Source: GAS188 sp963794475
Lineage (GTDB): Bacteria > Pseudomonadota > Alphaproteobacteria > Rhizobiales > Beijerinckiaceae
Assembly: GCA_963794475.1 (NCBI GenBank)
Contig: CAWCDW010000002.1
Coordinates: 558,001 to 622,000, forward strand
Direction of reading: 5' to 3'
DNA length: 64,000 bases
Numbering within the stretch: position 1 is the stretch's first letter; the number at the start of each line of letters is the position of its first letter. The notes under the pieces were generated by a model. That model was not told the origin of the DNA and did no database searches. It worked only from the letters and a program-made list of their open reading frames with translations. Below are positions 1 to 9,803 of the stretch, in pieces. The translations under genes were made by a program, and so were the position numbers.

Positions 1-922
1 TGGACGGCGCGGACGCCGCCGCAGGTCCAGCGGAGGCATCGGCCGGAGCGGACGGATTGCCGGCTCCCTGCCCGGTAAGGATGACGATGCCGGAACCGGC
101 CGGCGGCTGGGCCGGCAGGGGGGCGTGCGGCTGGGCGGCCTTCGCCGCCGCGACCACGTCGACCGGCTGCTCCGCGCCCGCCAGCACGACCTGGCTCGGC
201 TTGCCCGAAGGGTCGGCGGCGCCGAGCGCTGTTTCCGAAGGCGTTTCCTGGTCGCCCGCGGCCTTTGTGGGGAGCACTTTCACCGGCGTCTCATCAGCCT
301 TGATCACCGGGGCTTCCCCCGTGATCCGGCTCATCGGCCCGGTGCGCATCACGACGGCCGCGCCGACGCCGACCCCAATCAGGATCAAAGGCACGGCAAG
401 CGCGAGAGCGCGCGGCGAGAGAAAGCCTCGGCGCGCGGGGGCATCGGCCGCGGCCTCCTCCGGCATGCCGGGGACATGCTCGATATCGTCGAAATTTCCC
501 GCCTCGCCCGCATAGGCGGCGTCGTCCTCGTCATTTTCTTCTTCCCAGCCCCGCGAGGGCAAATGAGCCTCGTCCTCGTCATGGATCTCGTGCTCGTCTT
601 CCTCGAAAGCCGGCTCCTCCGGCTCGGAATCCGCCAATTGATAAGCAGGATCGGCGCCCAGCGCGTCCTTGATCGAGGCTTCGAGATCGAAGGCCCGATC
701 CGCTTCGCGCGCCCCAGCCGCGCTTGCGGCCCGGTAGGGGAAACCGGCGGATGACGGCGCCTCGCCGGAGGCGACGCGCGGATTGTCCCGTCCGACGATC
801 CTTGCGAGCTCGGCGAGCGGGTCATCGCTTTTCCTCGGAATCGAGGAGACGGCGACTTCGCGCAATTGCCGTTCGAGATCGTCGAGATCGAGAGACTGAA
901 CCGAGTTTTTTGACGAGGTCAT
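1..922 (-). CDS. SPOR-type envelope protein, N-terminal part (truncated by window edge)
   Basis: The frame is open from an ATG at 922 to the left edge without a stop, so the C-terminus lies outside the window. The visible part has a hydrophilic, acidic cytoplasmic-type N-terminus rich in Glu/Asp, then one membrane segment (around FLSPRALALAVPLILIGVGV), then a long Ala/Pro/Thr-rich periplasmic-type linker. This is the layout of alphaproteobacterial SPOR-domain proteins, which bind denuded septal peptidoglycan. A SPOR protein gene directly downstream of argS is a familiar alphaproteobacterial arrangement. The SPOR domain itself is not visible here, so the family name is inferred from architecture and gene order. 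Codon use matches the neighbours. Confidence 0.7.
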   Translation of the reverse strand, partial: MTSSKNSVQSLDLDDLERQLREVAVSSIPRKSDDPLAELARIVGRDNPRVASGEAPSSAGFPYRAASAAGAREADRAFDLEASIKDALGADPAYQLADSEPEEPAFEEDEHEIHDEDEAHLPSRGWEEENDEDDAAYAGEAGNFDDIEHVPGMPEEAAADAPARRGFLSPRALALAVPLILIGVGVGAAVVMRTGPMSRITGEAPVIKADETPVKVLPTKAAGDQETPSETALGAADPSGKPSQVVLAGAEQPVDVVAAAKAAQPHAPLPAQPPAGSGIVILTGQGAGNPSAPADASAGPAAASAPS

Positions 923-1053
923 TTCGGCCCTCACACTATCCCCAGCATCGCGGTTTCACATTGTCGTGTATTCGAAAGCACCGCGAATGTGGCGTTAAGT
1001 TGATCCGCAGGTGCAGATTGCAAGACGTTTCAACTTAACGCATTTCCTGAATT

Positions 1054-2802
1054 TTAACGCATTTCCTCAGGCGCGGATACCCCAATGAGGATTAGGCCGG
1101 AAGCGAGCACGTTTCGCACCCCCGTCACGAGAGCGAGGCGTGCGATGGTTAAACTTGTCGAAGTTTGATTAACAAAGCGTAAGTCGGGAAGATCCTTCCC
1201 CTTATTCCAATGGGCGTGGAATTCACTTGCAAGATCATAGAGATAAAAAGTCGTGCGGTGCGGCTCCCGCGCCTGCGCGGCTTGCTCCACGACCCGCGGA
1301 TATTGGGCGAGGAGCTTGAGAATGGAACGCTCGGAGGGGTCCGAAAGGAGCCTGAGCTCGGCTTTGGCGAGCGCCGTCGCGTCGAGATCGAGCTCGCCCA
1401 TAACCCCCCTCGCCTGGCGGCGGACGCTCTCGCAGCGCGCATGGGCGTATTGAACGTAGAATACCGGATTATCCTTTGATTGCTCGATGACCTTGGCGAG
1501 ATCGAAATCGAGCGGGGCGTCGTTCTTGCGCATCAGCATCATGAAACGCACCGCATCGGCGCCGACCTCGTCCACCACCTCCCGCAAGGTGACGAAATCA
1601 CCCGCCCGCTTCGACATCTTCACCGGCTCGCCGTTGCGAAACAGGCGCACGAGTTGACAGAGCCGCACGTCGAGCGTGGCGGCCCCTGCGCTCACGGCGC
1701 GCACCGCCGCCTGCATGCGCTTCACATAGCCGCCGTGATCGGCGCCGAGCACGTCGATCATCCGCCTGAAGCCGCGCTCGAACTTCGACGCATGATAAGC
1801 GATATCGGAGGCGAAATAAGTGAGGCTGCCGTCGGATTTTCGCAAAGGCCGGTCGACATCGTCGCCGAAGGCCGTCGAGCGGAACAAAGTCTGCTCCCGA
1901 TCCTCCCAATCAGGATCGACCTGGCCCTTCGGGGGCGGCAGCCTTCCCTGGTAGACGAGACCGCGTGCCGCGAGATCGGCGATCACCGCCTCGACCTTGC
2001 CGGCGGATAGGCTGCGTTCGGAAAAGAAGACATCATGGCTGATGCCGAGAGCCGCAAGGTCCTGGCGGATCAGCTCCATCATGGCCTCGATCGCCGCCTT
2101 CCGAAACGAGGCCAGCCACTCAGCCTCGGGCAACTTCGCGTATTTCGGCCCGTGAAGGCGCGCGAGCTTTACGCCGATCGGCTTGAGATAATCCCCCGGG
2201 TAAAGGCCAGAGGGGATTTCCCCGATCGCCTCGCCGAGCGCCTCGCGATAGCGCAGATGCACCGAGCGAGCGAGCACATCGACCTGAGAGCCCGCATCAT
2301 TGATGTAATATTCGCGGGTGACCGCGTGGCCCGCAAAGGAGAGAAGGCTCGCGATGGCGTCGCCGACGACGGCGCCGCGACCATGGCCCACATGCATCGG
2401 TCCGGTCGGGTTCGCCGAGACATATTCGACATTGACCTTGGCGCCTTCGCCGATCGTCGAAGCGCCGAAACGCCGGCCTTGGGCGAGGCTCGCGCGCAGG
2501 ATCTCCTCGAAGACCTCGGGCTCGAGAGAAAGGTTGATGAATCCCGGCCCCGCGAGCTCGACCTTGGCGACGCCTTGCGAATATAGCCGGGGCGCGATTT
2601 TCTCCGCGAGCGCGCGTGGAGGCATCTTCGCCTCCTTGGCGAGCACCATCGCCGCGTTCGTGGAAATATCGCCGTGGCTGCGATCGCGCGGCGGCTCGCA
2701 CACGACGCGCGAAAGGTCGAGCCCTTGCGGCAATTCGCCGTCGGCGGCCATCCCCGTCAGGGCGGCGGTGATCCTGCGCTCGAACTCGTTGAAAATGTTC
2801 AT
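1054..2802 (-). CDS. argS: arginyl-tRNA synthetase
   Basis: Class I aminoacyl-tRNA synthetase that charges tRNA-Arg in the cytoplasm. At 582 aa it has the normal length. The HIGH-type motif is HVGH at about residues 137-140 within ANPTGPMHVGHGRG, and the KMSKR motif is present as KMSKRAGDF near residue 394. The N-terminal Arg-tRNA synthetase domain (about 1-100) and the C-terminal DALR anticodon-binding domain (last 120 residues, with LYDLASEFHAHWNKG) are both present. The ATG at 2802 fits the family start. It lies 131 bp upstream of the SPOR-type gene on the same strand, and the two are probably cotranscribed. Confidence 0.97.
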   Translation of the reverse strand: MNIFNEFERRITAALTGMAADGELPQGLDLSRVVCEPPRDRSHGDISTNAAMVLAKEAKMPPRALAEKIAPRLYSQGVAKVELAGPGFINLSLEPEVFEEILRASLAQGRRFGASTIGEGAKVNVEYVSANPTGPMHVGHGRGAVVGDAIASLLSFAGHAVTREYYINDAGSQVDVLARSVHLRYREALGEAIGEIPSGLYPGDYLKPIGVKLARLHGPKYAKLPEAEWLASFRKAAIEAMMELIRQDLAALGISHDVFFSERSLSAGKVEAVIADLAARGLVYQGRLPPPKGQVDPDWEDREQTLFRSTAFGDDVDRPLRKSDGSLTYFASDIAYHASKFERGFRRMIDVLGADHGGYVKRMQAAVRAVSAGAATLDVRLCQLVRLFRNGEPVKMSKRAGDFVTLREVVDEVGADAVRFMMLMRKNDAPLDFDLAKVIEQSKDNPVFYVQYAHARCESVRRQARGVMGELDLDATALAKAELRLLSDPSERSILKLLAQYPRVVEQAAQAREPHRTTFYLYDLASEFHAHWNKGKDLPDLRFVNQTSTSLTIARLALVTGVRNVLASGLILIGVSAPEEMR

Positions 2803-3016
2803 TCGGGGCTCGCTAGTTCCATAGCTGCGGCGGTTATTCGCCTCGCGCTGGGAACAGGCTTCGAGGAGGCGCGGCGCTAACGCACAAGCGAAGCTTAGTC
2901 AAACCGGGTTTTGACGGGACGCGGGGACCCTTGCGAAGAAGAGCGCGGAGCTGCAAGAAAAGCGTTCGTCGGCATGGCCTATGTAAGGCATCACGGTCGA
3001 CTACTTCACACTTTTC

Positions 3017-3829
3017 TCAGCGCAAGTTGGCGAGCACAAGCGCCGCGGCATCGAATTCGACGCGGCGCGCGGCCCGCCGTTCGCGGGCCTCTTCATCTTC
3101 GCCCCAGGCCTCGATCTGGAAATCCTCATCGACATGGGCCGCCGTCCACACCTCGTCGGGCGACAGGCGCCCGTTCGCGAGCGCAAGCGCAAGGATGGCG
3201 GACCCGGTGAGCGTGGTGACGACATGCAACGCCGCAAGGCCGAAAGGCGCGGACACATGCGACACGGCCCGCCGGACGGCTTCGATCGCGCCCTGCTCCT
3301 GCTCGACGAACATGACGCCTCGCGCCAGTCGCAAGCGAACGCCGAAAGCCTCGGCCATATCGGCGAGCGGAGGGTCCCAATGCTCTGCCTGGCGCGCGAT
3401 GAGCCGCTGGTTTTCCGCCTCGCGATAACAAAGAAGATCGCTGCCTGCATATTTCACGATCTCGCGCGCGACCGGCAAAGGCGCGGAAGCGACCGTATCG
3501 AGCGCCGCATAAGCAAGCCGCGTGAGCGGCATCCTGGCGGGATCGATCGAAACCTCGATCGCGCGCCACTCCGCCGCGAGAGCCTCGGCGAGCTTAAGGC
3601 TCGGCACCGCGAGCCCATGCCGAGCCGGCGTGCGGGCGAGCTTGCCGTCGAGGGTGAGCGCGAAGCCATCGGGGCGCGGAACGATGAGGACCTCCCGCCA
3701 GAAGCGCTTCGCAAGCACGCGTTTCGCGCCGCGCCGCGCCGCCTCTCCGGGGTCGTGCGCATTCGTCACCGGCCCGAGCAGGCTCTCCAGAAAATCCGAG
3801 CTTTCGCGTTCCGAATCGTTGCTCATCAT
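3017..3829 (-). CDS. ATP12-family F1-ATPase assembly chaperone
   Basis: A 270 aa protein resembling ATP12 chaperones, which bind the F1 alpha subunit and prevent its aggregation during ATP synthase assembly. ATP12 homologues are typical of alphaproteobacteria and mitochondria. Recognisable stretches are the N-terminal KRFWREVLIV/PDGFALTLDGK block, the central DLLCYREAENQRLIARQAEHWDP block, and a C-terminal VDEDFQIEAWGEDEEA segment. Two ATGs lie in tandem (3829 and 3826). A GGAGGA sits immediately before the first, so the second is better spaced for initiation. The start overlaps the stop of the upstream pseudouridine synthase gene, which suggests translational coupling. Confidence 0.9.
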   Translation of the reverse strand: MMSNDSERESSDFLESLLGPVTNAHDPGEAARRGAKRVLAKRFWREVLIVPRPDGFALTLDGKLARTPARHGLAVPSLKLAEALAAEWRAIEVSIDPARMPLTRLAYAALDTVASAPLPVAREIVKYAGSDLLCYREAENQRLIARQAEHWDPPLADMAEAFGVRLRLARGVMFVEQEQGAIEAVRRAVSHVSAPFGLAALHVVTTLTGSAILALALANGRLSPDEVWTAAHVDEDFQIEAWGEDEEARERRAARRVEFDAAALVLANLR

Positions 3830-5007
3830 TCCTCCGGCGCCTCCACGATCGGATCATAGCGACCCGTGTCGAAGCCGAGGAGGTTGAAGCTCTGCCTCAT
3901 ATGCGGCGGCAAGGGTGCGGAAACATCGATGTCCTTGGCGCCGCGCGGATGCGGCACCACGATGCGCCGCGCCAGAAGATGCAGCCGGTTCTGCAGGCCA
4001 CGCGGGAATTCGAAGTTTTCGATGTCGAAATATTTGGGATCGCCGATGATCGGATGGCCCATATGGGCCGCATGCGCCCTGAGCTGATGCGTGCGCCCGG
4101 TGACCGGCTTCATCGATAGCCAGGCGAGCTTTTGGGCCGCCGTTTCGACCACCGCATAATAGGTGACTGCGTGCATCGCACCTTCGTCGCCGTGGGCGGC
4201 GATGCGCATGCGGCTGTCGCGTTCGCTCACCTCTTCCTTGGAGAGGAAGGTCGAAATACGCCCATGCCGCACCCGAGGCACGCCAGCAACGAGCGCCCAA
4301 TAGATCTTGCGCGCCGAACGCGAGCGGAAGGTCTTCGCGAGGGCCGTGGCGGCAAACCGCGTCTTTGCCACGAGCAGGCAGCCGGATGTGTCCTTGTCGA
4401 GCCGATGCACGAGGCGCGCTCTTTCGCCGTCGCGGCCGCGTATCGCCTCGAGCATGCCGTCCACGTGGCGCGTGGTGCCGGAGCCGCCCTGCACCGCAAG
4501 CCCCATCGGCTTGTCGATTACGAGCACGTCGTCATCTTCGTAGAGTGTGATGCCTTCGAGGAAATGGCGCGTCTTCTCGGCCTCGCTCGATGGTCCGCCC
4601 GGCCTCTTCGGCGCCTTGAGCGAGAGCGGCGGCACGCGCACCTTTTGTCCGGGCGTTAGCCTGTCCTTGGTCTCGACCCGCCGTCCATCGACCCGCAATT
4701 CGCCTTTGCGCACGAGGCGTTGAATATGGCTGAAAGAGAGGCCGGGATGGCGCGCCTCGAGAAAACGGTCGACGCGCATCCCCAATTCATCCTCGCTCAC
4801 CATGAGGTTTTGCACGCCGAGCTTGTGCTCGATCGCGTCGGCTTCTCGCGGAGACGGCCCTTGCGCGCTCCCGCGCGGTTCCGCCAGAGGCTTCCTTTTC
4901 GAGTTGCCCCCAGCCGATCCAGGCAAGGGAGCGGCGCGAACGCTCGGGCGGGCTTTAGAGGCGTCCCGCGGCGGCTCGCGCCGGCGATCTCGATGGGGGC
5001 GTCTCAT
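3826..5007 (-). CDS. RluA-family rRNA pseudouridine synthase
   Basis: Converts specific uridines in 23S rRNA to pseudouridine. It has an N-terminal basic, low-complexity extension (about 70 residues), an S4 RNA-binding domain (MRVDRFLEARHPGLSFSHIQ...GELRVDGRRV), and the RluA catalytic domain with the HRLDKDTSG motif, whose Asp is the catalytic residue (near residue 203). RTHQLRAHAAHMGHPI is the conserved C-terminal block. The ATG at 5007 was chosen because it avoids overlapping the membrane protein gene upstream. A frame extends further upstream to 5118 but reads as low-complexity. Basic N-terminal extensions are common in RluC-type enzymes of Rhizobiales. The stop overlaps the ATP12 start. 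Confidence 0.92.
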   Translation of the reverse strand: MRRPHRDRRREPPRDASKARPSVRAAPLPGSAGGNSKRKPLAEPRGSAQGPSPREADAIEHKLGVQNLMVSEDELGMRVDRFLEARHPGLSFSHIQRLVRKGELRVDGRRVETKDRLTPGQKVRVPPLSLKAPKRPGGPSSEAEKTRHFLEGITLYEDDDVLVIDKPMGLAVQGGSGTTRHVDGMLEAIRGRDGERARLVHRLDKDTSGCLLVAKTRFAATALAKTFRSRSARKIYWALVAGVPRVRHGRISTFLSKEEVSERDSRMRIAAHGDEGAMHAVTYYAVVETAAQKLAWLSMKPVTGRTHQLRAHAAHMGHPIIGDPKYFDIENFEFPRGLQNRLHLLARRIVVPHPRGAKDIDVSAPLPPHMRQSFNLLGFDTGRYDPIVEAPEE

Positions 5008-5068
5008 GCGTGTCACCACGGTTCGCGCAAGCGCGCGGCGATGAAGGAGAGGGAAAGCATGAGCTCGT

Positions 5069-5860
5069 CTAGCGCATTTTCGAGCGGCGTTCGAGGATGA
5101 GCATTCCGTTCCAGGCAAGGCAAGTCACAAGGGCGAGTATGAGCGCGGCCGGCGAGCCGAGCGCAACGACGCTCACATGCAGCACCAGAAGCGAAAGCGC
5201 AAAACCGACCATGCCGGGCAGCGAATGGGCAAACACCACCGAGGTCGCCGCCCCGCCGATGCGCGGGTGCAGGATGACGGCAAGGCTCGTGAGCACGACC
5301 GGCATCAGCGCCGCGATGCCCGCGGCGCGCGGCCCGAGCACCTGCCCGACGACGAGAACGGTGATGACGATGGTCATGACGGCGCCGACCCGGGCCGGCA
5401 CATCCCACCAACGCGGCCTCGGCTTGTAGGCCGCCGCGCCCTCGCGCGTGGCGTGCCGCAAGACAATGAAGCCGAGCGCAAAAGCCGCGGCGTTCAAGAC
5501 GAGGACGCCGGAAAGCGGCGGGCCCGTCGTCGTGATCGCAAACGTGCACCCGATCCACAAAAGATAGCAGACGCCGAGGCTGACGGCAGCGTTGTGGCGC
5601 GGCGCGAGCCTCGCATAAAGCGTGAGAAACAGGATCGTCGCCGCATTGACGGAGAGGCTCGCGAGGCTGCTCTGCGCAATGAAGGCGGGCCCATGCTCAA
5701 GGGCGAGGAAGACATAGGCTGGCCCCGCCGAAATCGGCAAGGTTGCGATCATCGCCCCGAGAAAAGGCCCTGAGCGTTCCACCAGGAACGATGCCGTGAC
5801 GACGATGCCGGCGCTCGCCGCCAACTTGACCGCGAGCGCGAGCCAGAACCAATCGAACAA
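5069..5860 (-). CDS. conserved multi-pass inner membrane protein, function unknown
   Basis: A very hydrophobic protein of about 263 aa with roughly eight to nine predicted membrane spans from FWLALAVKLAASAGIVVTAS through to the C-terminal ALILALVTCLAWN. There is a short basic cytoplasmic loop (REGAAAYKPRPRWW) in the middle. I do not recognise the family. The start is uncertain. A TTG at 5860 is preceded by GGAG at a suitable distance and begins just before the first hydrophobic span, whereas an upstream ATG at 6019 would add 53 residues of low-complexity, charged sequence. It lies 61 bp upstream of the RluA gene on the same strand and may head that operon. Confidence 0.75.
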   Translation of the reverse strand: MFDWFWLALAVKLAASAGIVVTASFLVERSGPFLGAMIATLPISAGPAYVFLALEHGPAFIAQSSLASLSVNAATILFLTLYARLAPRHNAAVSLGVCYLLWIGCTFAITTTGPPLSGVLVLNAAAFALGFIVLRHATREGAAAYKPRPRWWDVPARVGAVMTIVITVLVVGQVLGPRAAGIAALMPVVLTSLAVILHPRIGGAATSVVFAHSLPGMVGFALSLLVLHVSVVALGSPAALILALVTCLAWNGMLILERRSKMR

Positions 5861-6198
5861 GGAGCACTCCGAATCGTGACCGCGCTTCGTCTTACCGATT
5901 TGCAGCGTAGCGCGCAGCAGGCTTGCACGATTATCGGCGGCGAGTGGAGCCCGTCGCTTCCATTCGCCGCATCGGCGCAAAGAATTGAGTGCAAGTCGAG
6001 CACGGACCGGGATGGTCATTGCCCCATTAGAACGCTAACATGAGACGATGGCAGCGATCTTAGCGTCTAGTACGGGGGCTTGCGATCTCCGATCTTCTGA
6101 CACGTCGTGACGCCGGGCCGAAATGGCCCGGACGCCTGGGCGCGCTCGCGCGATCGGCCTCGAGGCTCGGTGTCGGGCGGACCCTGGCCTTTATCCTG

Positions 6199-8352
6199 AT
6201 GATCGCGCTCGCTCTGCTGAGAACGATTGATCCGCGGCCGCTCGAGGAGTTGCGGTTGCGAACCTTCGACTTCTTCCAGGAGGCCGCGCCGCGCGAAGCC
6301 TCGACGCACCCCGCGGTCATTGTGGACATCGACGAAAAAAGCCTGAAATCCTTGGGGCAATGGCCGTGGCCCCGCACCGTGATCGCCGATCTGGTGGACC
6401 GGCTCGGCGACCTAGGCGCCGCCGCCATCGGCTTCGACGTTATCTTCGCCGAGCCCGATCGCTATTCGCCTGCCTCCATCATCGATCTTGTGCACGATCT
6501 CGACGAGCAGAGCCGCGAACGCATTCGCGCCCTGCCAACCAACGATCAAGTCCTTGCGGAGGCGTTTCGCCGCTCGCGCGTGGTGCTCGGCGAATCCGCC
6601 GTGATCGGGCCCGGCACGCAAGGGGTCCCCGCAAAACGCCAGATCGGCATCGCCAGCATGGGCGCCGACCCCTCCCCCTTTCTCATCGCTTATCCGGGAA
6701 TCCTTCGCAATATCGCCACTCTCGAGGACGCCGCGACGGCAACCGGAATGCTTACCATCAACCCCGAGCGAGACGGCATCGTCCGGCGGGTGCCGCTCGC
6801 CATGCGGGCACAAGGGCGCATTCTCCCTTCAATCAGCCTTGCGATGCTGCGCGCCGTGAGCGCGGCGGGCCAGATGATCGTGCGGGCTGCCCCGTCGGGA
6901 ATCCAAAGCATCGGCATTCGCGAATTGGAATTGCCCACCGACCGCAACGGGCAGATTTGGGTCCATTTCGGCCCGCACGACGCCACTCGATACGTCTCGG
7001 CGGCGGATGTGCTCGCTGGGCGCGTCGCGCGCGAGAGGATCGAACAGAAGCTGGTGCTCATCGGCACCTCGGCGACCGGCCTCCTCGATCGCCAAACGAC
7101 GCCCGTCGACCCCTCGATGCCGGGTGTCGAGGTGCATGCCCAGATTCTCGAGAACGCCCTTTCCGGCACCTGGATTTCGTATCCCGACTACGCGATGGCT
7201 GCCGAGCTCGCGGTGGCCTTGCTGGTCTCGCTCGCGATCGTCGTCATCGCGCCCGCGCTCGGGGCCGCGACGGTCGCGCTTCTCGGCGTCGCCATCGCCG
7301 CGGCGCTCACGGGGACATCCTGGTATTTCTATACGCGACAGGGCCTGCTTTTCGACTTTACCTACCCGCTCCTTTCGGCTCTGGCGGTCTATCTCGTGCT
7401 GGTGTTCACGAATTATTTGCGCGAACAGGCCCAACGAACGCAAGTTCGCTCGGCCTTCGGCCAATATCTCGCGCCCAATCTCGTCGAGCAGCTCGTGCGC
7501 GCGCCGGAGCGCCTCGTGCTCGGAGGCGAAGAGCGCGAGATGACCTTTATGTTCTCCGATGTGCGCGGCTTCACGACGATTTCGGAAACCTACAAACGAG
7601 ATCCGCAAGGGCTGACCTCGCTCATGAACCGGCTGCTGACGCCGCTCACCGACGCCATCGTCTCTCACAAGGGCACGATCGACAAATATATGGGCGATGC
7701 GGTGATGGCGTTCTGGAACGCGCCGCTCCGGGACGCCAATCACGCGAGAAATGCCTGCTTCGCGGCGCTCGAGATGAAGAAACGGATCGCCGCCTTGAAC
7801 GGCGAGCGCGAGCAGGAAGCGCAAGCGCGTGGCGAAACATCCCTCCCGCTGCGGATCGGCATCGGCGTCAACACGGGCGCTTGCGTCGTGGGCAATATGG
7901 GGTCGGATCTGCGCTTCAATTACACCGTCCTTGGGGATGCGGTGAATCTCGCCTCGCGCATCGAAGGGCAGACCAAGACATATGGCGTCACCATCATGGC
8001 GGGCGCGATGACCATGATGGCGGCGGGTGACGATTTCGCGGCGATCGAGCTCGACGTGATCAAAGTCAAAGGAAAGTCGGAACCCGAGGCCGTACACGGC
8101 CTTTTCGGCGCGGCCGATGTCGCGAAGAGCCAGAGCTTTCGTGACCTTAGCCGGTCAGTGCGCCAAATGCTCACGTGCTACCGAAGGCAGGATTGGATAA
8201 AAGCCCTCGTCGCGCTCGATGCCTGCCGCGCTTTCGAGTTCGAATACGAGTTGGCGCCCGTCTTCGACCTCTACGCCTCCCGAATTCGTGCCTTCAGCGA
8301 AACTCCTCCGCCGAGCGATTGGGATGGTGTTTACATCTCGGAGACGAAATAG
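6199..8352 (+). CDS. CHASE2-domain adenylate/guanylate cyclase
   Basis: A 717 aa membrane receptor. Residues about 25-330 form a CHASE2 extracytoplasmic sensor, followed by three membrane spans (about 332-407) and a class III nucleotide cyclase domain (about 440-630). The cyclase has the metal-binding MFSDVRGFT motif near 450 and the conserved VLGDAVNLASRIEG block near 580. A helical C-terminal tail follows. The protein should make cAMP or cGMP in response to an external or envelope signal. The first membrane anchor is short if translation starts at the ATG at 6199. The frame stays open upstream to 6064 (residues GVGRTLAFIL before the Met), so a non-ATG upstream start is possible. FecR and TPR-barrel genes lie a few kb downstream on the same strand. 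Confidence 0.93.
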   Translation: MIALALLRTIDPRPLEELRLRTFDFFQEAAPREASTHPAVIVDIDEKSLKSLGQWPWPRTVIADLVDRLGDLGAAAIGFDVIFAEPDRYSPASIIDLVHDLDEQSRERIRALPTNDQVLAEAFRRSRVVLGESAVIGPGTQGVPAKRQIGIASMGADPSPFLIAYPGILRNIATLEDAATATGMLTINPERDGIVRRVPLAMRAQGRILPSISLAMLRAVSAAGQMIVRAAPSGIQSIGIRELELPTDRNGQIWVHFGPHDATRYVSAADVLAGRVARERIEQKLVLIGTSATGLLDRQTTPVDPSMPGVEVHAQILENALSGTWISYPDYAMAAELAVALLVSLAIVVIAPALGAATVALLGVAIAAALTGTSWYFYTRQGLLFDFTYPLLSALAVYLVLVFTNYLREQAQRTQVRSAFGQYLAPNLVEQLVRAPERLVLGGEEREMTFMFSDVRGFTTISETYKRDPQGLTSLMNRLLTPLTDAIVSHKGTIDKYMGDAVMAFWNAPLRDANHARNACFAALEMKKRIAALNGEREQEAQARGETSLPLRIGIGVNTGACVVGNMGSDLRFNYTVLGDAVNLASRIEGQTKTYGVTIMAGAMTMMAAGDDFAAIELDVIKVKGKSEPEAVHGLFGAADVAKSQSFRDLSRSVRQMLTCYRRQDWIKALVALDACRAFEFEYELAPVFDLYASRIRAFSETPPPSDWDGVYISETK

Positions 8353-8418
8353 GAATGGATCACTGTCGATCCCTTGTAGCCTCCGAGCAATGGAGGTTGG
8401 CTTAAACCGACGCTTGGC

Positions 8419-9606
8419 CTAGCCACTCGCCAGGAGTTGCAGGCACCGGCTTTCGCAAATCGAGAGAGCATCCCTGGTCGAGAGATATTCGCGATGCGCT
8501 TCGGCGACCTCCGCCGCTTTCACCGCCAGCGCTTCATCGGCTAACATGCCGGCGATGAGCTCGGACGACACGCTTGCACCTGGCTCATAGATCTTGATGA
8601 GGTTTCCGACGCCCGCCGATCGCAGCGCTTCGCCATTGAGGTCCTGTTCGATTTGCGCGCTGAGCACCAGTTGCGGAACTCCCGCGACGAGCGCCTCGGA
8701 CGCCACGCCGCTTCCCCCGTTGTGCACGAGAAGCCTGGCCGCAGGCGTCATGTCGGCGAGCGGCATGGGTTCGAAATCGATTCGCGCACCCGCGCGACGA
8801 AGATCGCCGAGCTTGTCCACGGGCGCCCCCGGTGCATGGATCCGAAGACGCCGCGCGAACGGCTCGAGCGCGCCGAAAATGGAGGGATGCGGCGCGTACC
8901 CCGACGACAGATAGACGAAGATTGAGCTTGCCCCGGCCGCCATTGGGGCCGGCATTCGCTCGAAGATCGGGCCGTCCAAACCTTGCGTTCGCTGGGTGTC
9001 GTAAGGATCAAGCAAAGGGAAGCTGTGCACATGGCAGGCATCGCCCGAAAAAAGCTGAGGGAGGCGCTCGAGCGTCGCGCAACCTCGTCGCCCCGCGGCG
9101 GCGTTGACGAGCGTTAGCGTTCGTTCTTCATCCCACTCGGGCGGCGCCCGCCGGTGCAGGAGCGGAAAGCGCGGCATCTCTTGGGGCGGCAAGGTGTAGC
9201 CGTTGCCGATGAGCAGGAGCGGAACGCGCCCTCGTGCCGCCATCGCTGCGAGCGGTGCAAAATCGGCGATCACCAAATCAGGTCGCGCCGTCCGGAGAAG
9301 CTCGTCCCAGGCGCCGAGCAGCCGATCGACGGCGGCGCCATCCGCGAGGCCGGCGCCCGACAAGATATCGTTGAGGGTCGCGGAGGAAAGGGGGGAGCGC
9401 TGCGCCGCGGGACGTGAATGAAGCGGCCATCGCGGCGCGCCGACGATCTCGCTGAAGGCCTCGCGCAAAGGTCCGGCCGAAGATGGATCGGCGACCGCCG
9501 CGATTGTCCGAGCGCCGTGCGCCCTGAGGCGCTGCGCGATGCGCCGCATATTCATCAGATGGCCGAGGCCACGGCCGAGCTCCCAGGCGAACATGACGGT
9601 CTTCAT
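8419..9606 (-). CDS. UDP-glycosyltransferase-like protein (GT-B fold)
   Basis: A 395 aa protein of the GT1/MGT type. The N-terminus has the Rossmann start MKTVMFAWELGRGLGHLMNM, with a Gly-rich loop followed by His. The C-terminal half carries HNGGSGVASEALVAGVPQLV and then an acidic/Gln pair (QIEQDLNGEAL), the nucleotide-sugar binding region of GT-B enzymes. Substrate is unknown. The ATG at 9606 is preferred to a GTG 18 bp upstream because the GAGGTG upstream can act as its ribosome-binding site and the protein then starts at the conserved beta-strand. It is divergent from the tandem glycosyltransferase gene with 197 bp between them. Confidence 0.85.
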   Translation of the reverse strand: MKTVMFAWELGRGLGHLMNMRRIAQRLRAHGARTIAAVADPSSAGPLREAFSEIVGAPRWPLHSRPAAQRSPLSSATLNDILSGAGLADGAAVDRLLGAWDELLRTARPDLVIADFAPLAAMAARGRVPLLLIGNGYTLPPQEMPRFPLLHRRAPPEWDEERTLTLVNAAAGRRGCATLERLPQLFSGDACHVHSFPLLDPYDTQRTQGLDGPIFERMPAPMAAGASSIFVYLSSGYAPHPSIFGALEPFARRLRIHAPGAPVDKLGDLRRAGARIDFEPMPLADMTPAARLLVHNGGSGVASEALVAGVPQLVLSAQIEQDLNGEALRSAGVGNLIKIYEPGASVSSELIAGMLADEALAVKAAEVAEAHREYLSTRDALSICESRCLQLLASG

Positions 9607-9803
9607 CGTTAGGCGACACCTCACTTGCGCAAATGCCGCTCGATCGCAAGCGACCGTAACGGGACGCTGATTCCTTCCTGAACTTGCGCCGCCCGTATTG
9701 AGAATTGACTCGAAGGAGGCTAACCGGGTTGTTAGGGGCGAGACTTTCCCGCTCTCTTAGCCTTCGACCCATCTCATCATTTTGAGCGCGACGCCACAAG
9801 ACG

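Noticed and set aside
6829..8097. Long minus-strand frame across the CHASE2 cyclase
   Set aside because: Shadow frame; the cyclase on the plus strand has all catalytic motifs.
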